This document shows positions 1 to 5,192 of a DNA stretch of 6,674 nt, piece after piece. Source of the DNA: an uncultured Oscillospiraceae bacterium (lineage in GTDB: Bacteria > Bacillota > Clostridia > Oscillospirales > Oscillospiraceae); contig CAJULJ010000109.1 in assembly GCA_910587395.1 (NCBI GenBank), positions 1 to 6,674 on the forward strand, written 5' to 3'. A model generated the notes under the pieces. That model was not told the DNA's origin. It did not search any database and worked only from the letters and a program-made list of their open reading frames with translations. A program made the position numbers and the translations under genes. How positions within the stretch are numbered: the first letter of the stretch is position 1; the number at the start of each line of letters is the position of its first letter.

Positions 1-40
1 TATTTTCGCACTTACTTACGACTTGTGCAATATTTATTTT

Positions 41-115
41 TCAAACAAGCCCTAATCCCAGGCCGTAGAGCCATTGGGCGAAGCCCTTAAAAATACTTTC
101 AAGAATCGTGGGCAC
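41..115 (-). pseudogene. Short 5' remnant of a hydrophobic, possibly conjugation-related gene
   Basis: The minus strand has a full Shine-Dalgarno sequence, AAGGAGG (115-121), followed by a short open frame that stops with TGA at 41-43. Eight bases after the Shine-Dalgarno, where an ATG would be expected, stands ATT (104-106), giving a 21-residue peptide that begins ILESIFKGF and ends LYGLGLGLV. An in-frame GTG (113-115) would add MPT but overlaps the Shine-Dalgarno, so it is a poor start. The aromatic, amphipathic N-terminus resembles what I recall of the start of VirB6/TrbL-like membrane proteins in Firmicutes conjugative elements, which would then run on into membrane helices; this is recollection, not a search. 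The stop falls where the DNA turns AT-rich, so the likely reading is a gene cut by a junction at about 44. A genuine micro-protein, or chance, cannot be excluded. Confidence 0.3.
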
Positions 116-135
116 CTCCTTATGGTGGAATACGT

Positions 136-163
136 GCGGGACGGTTCACAGGAACCGCCCCGC
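136..163. other. Strong stem-loop upstream of the MmcQ/YjbR gene
   Basis: GCGGG (136-140) and CGGTTC (142-147) pair with GAACCG (152-157) and CCCGC (159-163) around an ACAG loop (148-151). A141 and C158 form the only mismatch, so the stem is 11 pairs in a 12-position arm. No T-run follows on either strand, so it is not a textbook intrinsic terminator. On the plus strand it lies 35 bases before the MmcQ/YjbR start; on the minus strand it ends about 15 bases before the AAGGAGG of the 41-115 remnant. It could be an attenuator, a factor-dependent terminator or a protein-binding site. Confidence 0.5.
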
Positions 164-198
164 AAGGCTGAAAGCAGGTTATTCAACAGGGTGTTGAA

Positions 199-582
199 AT
201 GGGACAGCTTTCGCAGCGTGAGAGCGTTTTGCAGTACGCTCAGAACAGATACGGGGCCGAGCCGGAATATCTCTGGGCGAAGTATCCAGGTTATGCCGTA
301 CTCCGGCATCCCGGCAGCCGGAAATGGTTCGGGGCCATCATGGACATTCCCCGCAGCCGGCTGGGACTGGACGGCGATGGGACTGTCGATATCATAGATG
401 TAAAATGCGGTCCCATTATGGTGGGTTCCCTGCTTGCCCAGGATGGGTTTCTCCCGGCGTACCACATGAGCAAGGGCTCGTGGGTGTCCATCCTCCTGGA
501 TGGGACCGTCCCGAATGAACAGCTATTCACGCTGCTGGAGCTGAGCTATGACAGCGTAGCGCCGAAGCAGAAAAAGACTTAG
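199..582 (+). CDS. MmcQ/YjbR family protein
   Basis: This 127-residue protein matches the MmcQ/YjbR (DUF419) family, small proteins with a CyaY-like fold often annotated as DNA-binding; the biochemical role is not established. Recognisable family features are an N-terminal helix ending in a YGAEPEYLW segment (18-26), the YPGYAVLRHPGSRKWFGAI core (29-47), a MDIPRSRLGL segment (48-57), DVKCGP (67-72), and the C-terminal LPAYHMSKGSWVSILLDG block (85-102) with a final helix LFTLLELSYDSV. The length suits the family (about 90-125 residues), so it looks complete. The ATG start is preceded by a modest AGGG (188-191) at 7-base spacing. The stop TAG lies 6 bases from the end of the convergent 62-residue gene. 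It carries no conjugation signature; family members turn up as cargo in mobile elements, so a passenger role is plausible. Confidence 0.9.
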   Translation: MGQLSQRESVLQYAQNRYGAEPEYLWAKYPGYAVLRHPGSRKWFGAIMDIPRSRLGLDGDGTVDIIDVKCGPIMVGSLLAQDGFLPAYHMSKGSWVSILLDGTVPNEQLFTLLELSYDSVAPKQKKT

Positions 583-588
583 CGGTTT

Positions 589-777
589 TCAAAAGGGGAC
601 TGGTTCGTTCGCCCCGCTGCTTTCCGGCGGGCTGGTGCGGTGCAGGCAGGCCGCCAGCGCCGCAAAAAACTGTCCCGCTTCCGCGCAATAGGACGGCGCC
701 GCTCTGGGTACACAGGTGTGCTCGATCAGATAGGCCGTCCGATCCAGGATGGGCCAGTCGGGTTCATGGTTGGCCAT
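589..777 (-). CDS. Hypothetical 62-residue protein
   Basis: This short gene is not recognised, but it is well supported as coding. ATG (775-777) follows a strong GGAGG (786-790 on this strand) at an ideal 8-base spacing, and the frame runs to TGA (589-591). The protein starts MANHEPDWPILDRTAYLIEH, is predicted soluble and mostly helical in its first ~47 residues, has three cysteines (22, 31, 44) and an Ala-rich helix at about 33-45, then a Pro/Ser/Gly-rich tail ending EPVPF. There is no signal peptide or membrane segment. The frame stays open upstream on the minus strand, but only this ATG has a ribosome site and the upstream part is antisense to the zinc-ribbon gene. It converges with the MmcQ/YjbR gene (stops 6 bases apart) and diverges from the zinc-ribbon gene across 64 bases, so the two may share regulation. 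Confidence 0.65.
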   Translation of the reverse strand: MANHEPDWPILDRTAYLIEHTCVPRAAPSYCAEAGQFFAALAACLHRTSPPESSGANEPVPF

Positions 778-785
778 ACAATTTG

Positions 786-790
786 CCTCC
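786..790 (-). promoter_or_regulatory. Ribosome binding site deciding the start of the 62-residue gene
   Basis: GGAGG on the minus strand lies 8 bases before the ATG at 775-777. It is the reason for choosing this start over the longer open frame that runs back to 1125. Confidence 0.7.
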
Positions 791-804
791 TCTCTAACAT
801 TTGC

Positions 805-833
805 TTGAACCAGGGCGCCGTTCCTGGTATAAT
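805..833 (+). promoter_or_regulatory. Near-consensus sigma-A promoter of the zinc-ribbon gene
   Basis: A -35 box TTGAAC (805-810; 4 of 6 consensus bases) is separated by exactly 17 bases from a perfect -10 box TATAAT (828-833). Transcription would be expected to begin at about 839-842, at or next to the GTG start codon at 842, leaving little or no 5' leader. The box order fits only the plus strand, so it should drive the zinc-ribbon gene. The -10 overlaps one arm of an inverted repeat, consistent with repression by a DNA-binding protein. Confidence 0.6.
809..828. promoter_or_regulatory. Candidate operator: inverted repeat between -35 and -10
   Basis: ACCAGG (809-814) and CCTGGT (823-828) form a perfect 6-bp inverted repeat with an 8-base spacer, filling the space between the two promoter boxes. 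A second, overlapping repeat, GTTCC (820-824) and GGAAC (836-840), brackets the -10 box. A protein bound here would block the polymerase. The regulator is not identified; the 62-residue product encoded on the other side is one possible candidate by position only. Confidence 0.4.
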
Positions 834-841
834 GAGGAACG

Positions 842-1357
842 GTGATTGAATTGATACTTACTTGTGACAACTGCCGCTTCATTTTCAGCCGGACGGAGGA
901 AACGGACCAGTGCCCCGACTGTGGGAAGCATATGGTCCGTCCCGCAAACGAGACCGAGCAGGAGGAATTTGAGACCCGCATGGCGGAGCTGGTCCGCAGC
1001 GAGCACTCAGAAGCACCCCGGTTTCCCGCCCTGGAGGAAACAGAGTTCTCGATGCTCAGCTCTTTCTCGTTCCGGCTGCCTGCCACAGCGCTGCAAATCG
1101 ACAGCGAAATGGTCGTGGATATCATTGTGGAATACGGCGAAAACCCGGCCGACCGAAGCGAACTGGCGGGAAATGTTTGGGCTCGCCAGGAGGGCGGGAT
1201 GACCAGCAGCTTCCTGATGTCGGTCCATCTGCCCGCAAAGCGGAGCGAGACGCCGAAGGAACAGGTGAACCGGATTTACGCTGCATTGAGCGGGAGCGGC
1301 AGCTTCAAAGAAAAGCTGTCTGATTTCATCACGGCTCAGATAGGCCACAGCTTTTGA
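842..1357 (+). CDS. Zinc-ribbon protein, hypothetical
   Basis: This 171-residue protein is not assigned to a named family. Its first 28 residues form a zinc ribbon: Cys8, Cys11, Cys24 and Cys27 in a C-x2-C-x12-C-x2-C pattern ending in CPDCGK, which should bind one zinc. Residues 35-55 are rich in Glu and Arg, probably a helix. The remainder (about 60-171) is a mixed alpha/beta region with no recognised motif and no membrane segment; residues 103-123 (after RSELAG) and the tail KEKLSDFITAQIGHSF look well ordered. The GTG at 842 is chosen because it lies just upstream of the ribbon; a TTG at 851 (same frame) is the alternative and sits 12 bases after GAGGA (834-838). The next ATG (codon 31) would destroy the ribbon. 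The promoter lies almost on the start codon, suggesting a leaderless mRNA. The gene ends 6 bases before the hairpin shared with the convergent surface-protein operon. Confidence 0.75.
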   Translation: MIELILTCDNCRFIFSRTEETDQCPDCGKHMVRPANETEQEEFETRMAELVRSEHSEAPRFPALEETEFSMLSSFSFRLPATALQIDSEMVVDIIVEYGENPADRSELAGNVWARQEGGMTSSFLMSVHLPAKRSETPKEQVNRIYAALSGSGSFKEKLSDFITAQIGHSF

Positions 1358-1363
1358 TATTGG

Positions 1364-1395
1364 CATGGGGCGGCCCCTTTTGGAGCCGCCCCATG
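1364..1395. terminator. Bidirectional terminator-like hairpin
   Basis: CATGGGGCGGC (1364-1374) pairs perfectly with GCCGCCCCATG (1385-1395); the stem extends inward by CCC (1375-1377) with GGA (1382-1384), including one wobble on one RNA strand, closing on a four-base loop. It starts 6 bases after the zinc-ribbon stop and 3 bases after the minus-strand stop TAA (1399-1401), exactly between convergent genes. Neither side has a clear U-tract, so termination may be weak or factor-assisted, or the structure may mainly protect transcript ends. Confidence 0.7.
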
Positions 1396-1398
1396 TGG

Positions 1399-2340
1399 TT
1401 AATAGCCGGTTTTGGGCAGGTAGGGCTGAGTGGGTTTCCTGAGTTGAACGATGACCGTCACCCAGGCGGTGTTGCCGGTCTCCCACTGGCTCATGTGCTG
1501 ACCGCCCGCGTCCGCCCGGTTGACCACCTGATACCCGTTGGCGAGATCCGCCCGGGTCTGGATTACAACGGTGGGCTTTGTGACGGAGGCAAAGCCGGCG
1601 GGCACCTTTCCAAACTCCAGCCGCACGTCCGTGACCACCTCTCCCTGCATCAGCGGGATGGCGGTCAAATCGAACGCGTAGTTATTGGTGCTCAGAAGGT
1701 TGGCGGCAAGTACGCGGTAGTCGTTGTAGTTGGTCTTATATGTGACCTGGTAGTACAGCCGCGCGTTATAGGTGCCGGTGGTGATGGTCTTGGCGGTGGC
1801 GCAGTCCGTGGGGAAGCGGTCATGCCAGAAGAAGTTTTCCAGCGCCACGTTGGAATTGTTGGCCACCGTCAGGTCATAACGCATGGAGTCGCCAGCCATG
1901 AGCTGCTTGTTGCCCGTCTTGGTGATGGTCACCTTCAGATTGGCGGGCTTGTCGTAGTCGGACACCTTGATGATCTGACCGGAGTATTCCAGCGTTTCGT
2001 CAAAGGTCTTTCCGCTGAGCTGGTAATAAGCCGGGGCTGTCACCTCAACAATTTTGTACCGGCCCAATGGGAGGGGCTTGGACGCCGCCACGCCTCGGGC
2101 ATCGGTGGTGATATAATCCACCACACGGCCGCTGCGGGCCTCACTAATCTCATAGACCGCGCCCTTGAGGGGAGTTCCTGCTGGGTCCCCGGTCACAGGA
2201 TTGGCCTCGGCGGCGTACTTATAGATCTGGAACTGGCCGGTAATGGGCACATTTTCCCACTCAATCTCAATGGTCTTACCGGGCTGGACGTAGACGGTCT
2301 TGTACTCCTTGTCCAGTTCGTAGCCTGGGGCTGCCTCCAA
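1399..2340 (-). CDS. SpaA/Cna_B surface protein, C-terminal part with LPKTG
   Basis: Authentic coding begins upstream of the nominal TTG start, at about 2402 (QGYIYIDDLTVQGKGRLHIRE), and finishes domain 10 (ELEAAPGYELD to IEIEWENVP). Domain 11 spans about residues 34-130 (first-strand K41, central KIVEVTAP, no clear terminal Asn). A DUF11-like domain follows at about 133-303, recognised by the NLKVTITKTGNKQLMAG start and the YDLTVANNSNVALEN strand, a fold common in bacterial surface repeats. The protein ends LPKTG (308-312), then Tyr and stop. The LPXTG motif suits a housekeeping or class-D-type sortase, but the membrane segment and basic tail that normally hold the substrate are absent. Stop TAA is followed by the hairpin at 1364-1395. 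There is no ribosome site at 2340, so this segment is not expressed alone. Confidence 0.75.
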   Translation of the reverse strand: MEAAPGYELDKEYKTVYVQPGKTIEIEWENVPITGQFQIYKYAAEANPVTGDPAGTPLKGAVYEISEARSGRVVDYITTDARGVAASKPLPLGRYKIVEVTAPAYYQLSGKTFDETLEYSGQIIKVSDYDKPANLKVTITKTGNKQLMAGDSMRYDLTVANNSNVALENFFWHDRFPTDCATAKTITTGTYNARLYYQVTYKTNYNDYRVLAANLLSTNNYAFDLTAIPLMQGEVVTDVRLEFGKVPAGFASVTKPTVVIQTRADLANGYQVVNRADAGGQHMSQWETGNTAWVTVIVQLRKPTQPYLPKTGY

Positions 2341-3419
2341 TTCGCGGATATGCAGCCGGCCTTTACCCTGTACGGTGAGGTCGTCGATGTAAATGTAGCC
2401 CTGCTGCTCATATGACCGTTATCGTAGTCAACGTAGGAGCCGTCCGCGTAGGTCAAGAGGAACTGCACCCCGGCCAGCGGGCTTCCGTCCAGGCTGCTCT
2501 TTTTTTGGATGACCAGGGAGCCAGCCTTTTCGTTCCAGAAAATCAGCTCCTGGGGCTTTTTAGACGCCTGGATCGTAATGGTTTGGGGCTCGCCGTCCAG
2601 TACAAAGCCCTCCACTGTGGAGATTTCACGCGCGGTCACGGTGGTGCCGGGCTCCAGGTCCTCCAGGACGATTTCACCGGCACTATTGGTGTAGTACACC
2701 CCGTTATTGGTGCCGATGGGATTTCCGTAGCCGTCAACCACCTTGAAGCAAACGCCCTTCAACGGCTCATAATCCGTCCCCTTGATGTACTTGCGGATGG
2801 TGAGGGTCATCTTGGGGTCGTTTTCAAAATCCAGGTTGTTGCCGCCGGTGCCGGTGTTGCCACCGGGAGTTGTCCCGGCGTTGGTTCCGGAGCCGCTGGT
2901 CACGGTATTGGCGCCGCTTTTAAGGGTGATGGTCTGCGGCGTGGTGTTGAGTACATGAGTGTCCGGCACCTTGTATTCGGTTACTACCACCGTGGAACCG
3001 GGCAGGAGGCCGCTGACGGTCACAGTCCCGTCCGCTCCAGTAGTATAGCGCCCAATCAGCTCCCCGCTGGCGTATTTCACGGTGAAGGTGGTGTTGGGGA
3101 TCGGCTTACCGGTGAGCGAATCCACCTTCGAGAGCGTGAGGGAGCACAAGGGATTGTTATAAAAATAGAGGCTCTGCGTGTCGTCGCCGGGGTTGACAAC
3201 CACCGTCTGGCTGCGGGTGTTGGGGTCGATGGCATAGCCCTCGGGACTGACTGCCTCGGTGCAAATGATGGTGCCGGTGACGTTGGAGAGAATGATCTGC
3301 CCCTCCGCATTGGTGGTGTACAGGCCGTTGGAGGACAGCTTTCCGTCCGCCGCGTCCACCACCTGGCCGTTGGCGTAGGTGATCTTGAACTGCGCCCCCT
3401 CCAACGGGGACTTGTCCAC
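2193..3419 (-). CDS. SpaA/Cna_B surface protein, middle part (domains 7-10)
   Basis: Coding in this frame really begins at the A10 tract near 3453 with GNLIIYKLSS and loses sense at about 2400-2405 (codon 339-340). The nominal start at 3419 is a GTG inside domain 7 without a ribosome site. Counting from it, domain 7 runs to about residue 90 (ending YFYNNP), domain 8 about 91-203, domain 9 about 204-298, and domain 10 from 299 until the frame breaks at GHMSS. Each has the expected first-strand Lys and central Glu (CTEAVSPEGY, VVTEYKVP, TAREISTVEGF). Domain 8 carries an unusual Gly/Thr/Asn-rich insertion at about residues 169-195, before its final strand NLDFEN. Residues 341-408 are an out-of-frame tail. 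This segment is read only if the frame changes at the A10 tract. Confidence 0.7.
   Translation of the reverse strand: MDKSPLEGAQFKITYANGQVVDAADGKLSSNGLYTTNAEGQIILSNVTGTIICTEAVSPEGYAIDPNTRSQTVVVNPGDDTQSLYFYNNPLCSLTLSKVDSLTGKPIPNTTFTVKYASGELIGRYTTGADGTVTVSGLLPGSTVVVTEYKVPDTHVLNTTPQTITLKSGANTVTSGSGTNAGTTPGGNTGTGGNNLDFENDPKMTLTIRKYIKGTDYEPLKGVCFKVVDGYGNPIGTNNGVYYTNSAGEIVLEDLEPGTTVTAREISTVEGFVLDGEPQTITIQASKKPQELIFWNEKAGSLVIQKKSSLDGSPLAGVQFLLTYADGSYVDYDNGHMSSRATFTSTTSPYRVKAGCISANWRQPQATNWTRSTRPSTSSPVRPLRLSGKMCPLPASSRSISTPPRPIL
2400..2408 (-). other. Second frameshift in the surface-protein gene
   Basis: On the minus strand AGC AGC AGG reads S-S-R in the middle frame, but the homologous continuation is Q-G-Y-I-Y-I, one base back. 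Compared with the matching place in domain 7 (GKLSSNGLYTT), domain 10 should read GHMSSQGYIYI, so one base is missing. The site is a GCAGCAG short repeat, prone to slippage. It is not a recognisable ribosomal slippery heptamer. Confidence 0.6.
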
Positions 3420-5139
3420 ACTGGACAGCTTGTAAATGATGAGATTTCCCTGCTTTTTTTTTTCTGAACTCCAGGGTCACAGTCTGCCCAGCGCTGATTT
3501 TTGCCGTCTGGGGCACATCGTCCAGGATGTACCCGGTTTTTGTACGGGTTTCCTTGACGACCAGCGTGGTGCCGGGTTCGATGCCGCTGACGGTGAAGGT
3601 TCCGGCGCTGTCCGTCACAAACTTGCCGTTGGCGTCGCCCACCACGGTGCCGTCACTGGTGGTCACAAAAAACTCCACGTCACTGAGCGGGCTTCCATCG
3701 TTGGCATCCACCTTCTTGACCAGCAAACTGCCCTTGGCGCTGTTGCCGAAGCGGACGTGGATGACCTCCTGCTCCTCGCCGGAAAGGTACACGGTCTGGG
3801 GCGGGGTGTCGATGACGTGATTGCCGTCACTGGACAGCTCCTCGATGATATAGGTGCCTTTTTTCAACCCGGTCGCTGTGAAGCTGCCATTTTTTGAGGT
3901 CTGATAGGTGCCGATCACGGTGCCGCCCGTGCCGGAGGTATTGCCGGACAGATAGCGGATTTGGAACACCGCACCCTCGATGGCCACATTGGGGTGCTGG
4001 GAATCATACTTCCACACGCAGATGGCGGACAGGGGCTGGTTGCGGAACACGAAGGTGTGGCCCTGCCCCGCAGGGATGAACGCCTCCTGGGTGTCCGGGT
4101 CCGCTTTGGCGAAGCCCTTCAGCGGCTCCAGCTCCTTTACCCGGAACCAGCCGTCCCGCAGGCCCAGGGTGCCCATCTTGGTGCCGTCCAGCTCAATGCG
4201 GCCATTCTCGTCCGTGTAGAAAATGCCCAGGTCATTCATTTCGCCGGTGGTCGTGTTGTTGCTGGCATACCAAACCTGGAAGGGGACGTTAGCCAGCCGC
4301 TCAAACGTAACGGCGTTCTCCTTGATGATTTCGATGACCGGGCGCTTGTGGTTCTTGAAGTATGCGGTGTGGTCCCGGTCAGGGTACAGCGTCACCAGCT
4401 GGGACGGAGCATCCATCAGCCAGGGCGACGGGACCGACTTTTCGGAAATTTCGTATACTCCCGGCAGCAGATTCTCCAGGACGGCGCGGCCTGTGGCGTC
4501 CGTTTCGATTTCGTCTACGGAGTGGCCGTCCGCCGCCCGGACCGTGAAAATGGTGTGCTCAATCGGCTCCCCGGTGTCGGCGTCATTTTTATAGACGATG
4601 AGGTTGGGCCACTTGTGGTTTTCCAGCACGATGGTGCCGGTTTTCCCCGGAAACAGCTCCACATGATGTTCTCTCAGGCTCAAAATGTGATCGTTTTTGG
4701 TGGCCGTTTCTACCAGGGAATACACGCCCGGCTCCAACCCCTCCCACAAAATTTCGCCTGTGGCCGAGGTGACGCGGTCCAGATAATGAGAGCCGTCCTC
4801 GATCTTCGCCAGCCGGAAGGAGACCCCCTCCAGCGGGGTGCCGTCTGAGCTGGTTTTTGTCAGCAGCAGGTCGGGCTTCTTGGAGTTGGTGAACACAAAC
4901 TGGACGTTCTCGTTGGGCTTCAGCTCAATAATGCGCTGGAAGTCGTCGATCACATAGCCGGGGCATTCCAGCTCCTCCACCACCATGGCCCCGGTGGGCA
5001 GCTTGGACAGGTCGATGGTGCCGTCCAACCCAGTGGTCAGCTCCTCGGGGCCCCAGCTGCCGTCCACCGCCGTGAATTTGAATTTGGCGTTGGCGATGGG
5101 CTTGGACAGGTCGGCGTTGTCCACCTTGATGAGGTGCAT
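3157..5139 (-). CDS. SpaA/Cna_B surface protein, N-terminal part (domains 1-6)
   Basis: The first 562 of 660 codons are authentic; from about codon 563 the frame is wrong and the Gln/Gly/Arg/His-rich tail is an artefact of the shift at the A10 tract. Six Cna_B-type domains follow each other at about residues 1-89, 90-177, 178-267, 268-369, 370-468 and 469-562. Each begins with a Lys in its first strand (K5, K95, K184, K273, K377, K476), carries a central Glu (for example VVEELECPGY, YSLVETATK, FRVKELEP), and five end with the Asn partner (N85, N174, N263, N367, N466), as needed for Lys-Asn isopeptide bonds. In domain 6 the Asn position reads Lys (EFRKKK). The ATG at 5139 has no ribosome site, and coding sense (TQELVFFND) extends upstream of it, so the true start is not here. 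No signal peptide is present. Confidence 0.75.
   Translation of the reverse strand: MHLIKVDNADLSKPIANAKFKFTAVDGSWGPEELTTGLDGTIDLSKLPTGAMVVEELECPGYVIDDFQRIIELKPNENVQFVFTNSKKPDLLLTKTSSDGTPLEGVSFRLAKIEDGSHYLDRVTSATGEILWEGLEPGVYSLVETATKNDHILSLREHHVELFPGKTGTIVLENHKWPNLIVYKNDADTGEPIEHTIFTVRAADGHSVDEIETDATGRAVLENLLPGVYEISEKSVPSPWLMDAPSQLVTLYPDRDHTAYFKNHKRPVIEIIKENAVTFERLANVPFQVWYASNNTTTGEMNDLGIFYTDENGRIELDGTKMGTLGLRDGWFRVKELEPLKGFAKADPDTQEAFIPAGQGHTFVFRNQPLSAICVWKYDSQHPNVAIEGAVFQIRYLSGNTSGTGGTVIGTYQTSKNGSFTATGLKKGTYIIEELSSDGNHVIDTPPQTVYLSGEEQEVIHVRFGNSAKGSLLVKKVDANDGSPLSDVEFFVTTSDGTVVGDANGKFVTDSAGTFTVSGIEPGTTLVVKETRTKTGYILDDVPQTAKISAGQTVTLEFRKKKAGKSHHLQAVQCGQVPVGGGAVQDHLRQRPGGGRGGRKAVLQRPVHHQCGGADHSLQRHRHHHLHRGSQSRGLCHRPQHPQPDGGCQPRRRHAEPLFL
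3454..3463 (-). repeat. A10 homopolymer at the first frameshift
   Basis: The coding strand has ten A residues at the end of domain 6. With nine A residues the frame would continue EFRKKKQGNLIIYK into domain 7; with ten it runs out of frame to a stop at 3157. Such tracts change length by replication slippage and also promote transcriptional slippage, so this may be a switch, a fixed mutation or a sequencing error. Confidence 0.6.
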
Positions 5140-5192
5140 ACCGGGCTTGAGGTCATTAAAAAAGACCAGCTCCTGCGTGACTTTTGAATTTT

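Larger units (their letters stand above)
1..198. other. AT-rich left edge and non-coding leader, no complete gene
   Basis: No complete gene is visible before the ATG at 199. The first ~50 bases are about 30% GC, far below the rest of the window, and look foreign to the GC-rich DNA that follows. The stretch holds a minus-strand coding remnant (41-115) and a hairpin (136-163), listed separately. A short run with three ACTT units lies at about 10-25. The composition change near 44 may be a junction with another element or the end of an insertion; no terminal inverted repeat or target duplication could be recognised. Confidence 0.5.

Noticed and set aside
120..170. Group II intron domain V
   Set aside because: The stem lacks the usual GAAA-type loop, the two-base bulge and the catalytic AGC triad, and no intron-encoded protein is nearby.
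777..1125. Extension of the 62-residue gene upstream to 1125 on the minus strand
   Set aside because: The extra part is antisense to the zinc-ribbon gene, and the only good ribosome site is at the ATG at 777.
2400..2408. Programmed ribosomal frameshift at AGC AGC AGG
   Set aside because: No slippery heptamer and no obvious downstream structure; a simple indel in a short repeat explains it better.
1354..4848. Long plus-strand open frames (1354-2415, 2412-3467, 3961-4848)
   Set aside because: They run antisense to the Cna_B domains, lack ribosome sites and read as low-complexity Gly/Val/His/Leu-rich sequence, as expected for shadows of a GC-rich repeat gene.
1399..5139. CRISPR array or DNA satellite from the regular spacing in the surface gene
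   Set aside because: The periodicity of about 90-100 codons reflects diverged protein domains; there are no identical DNA repeats or spacers.
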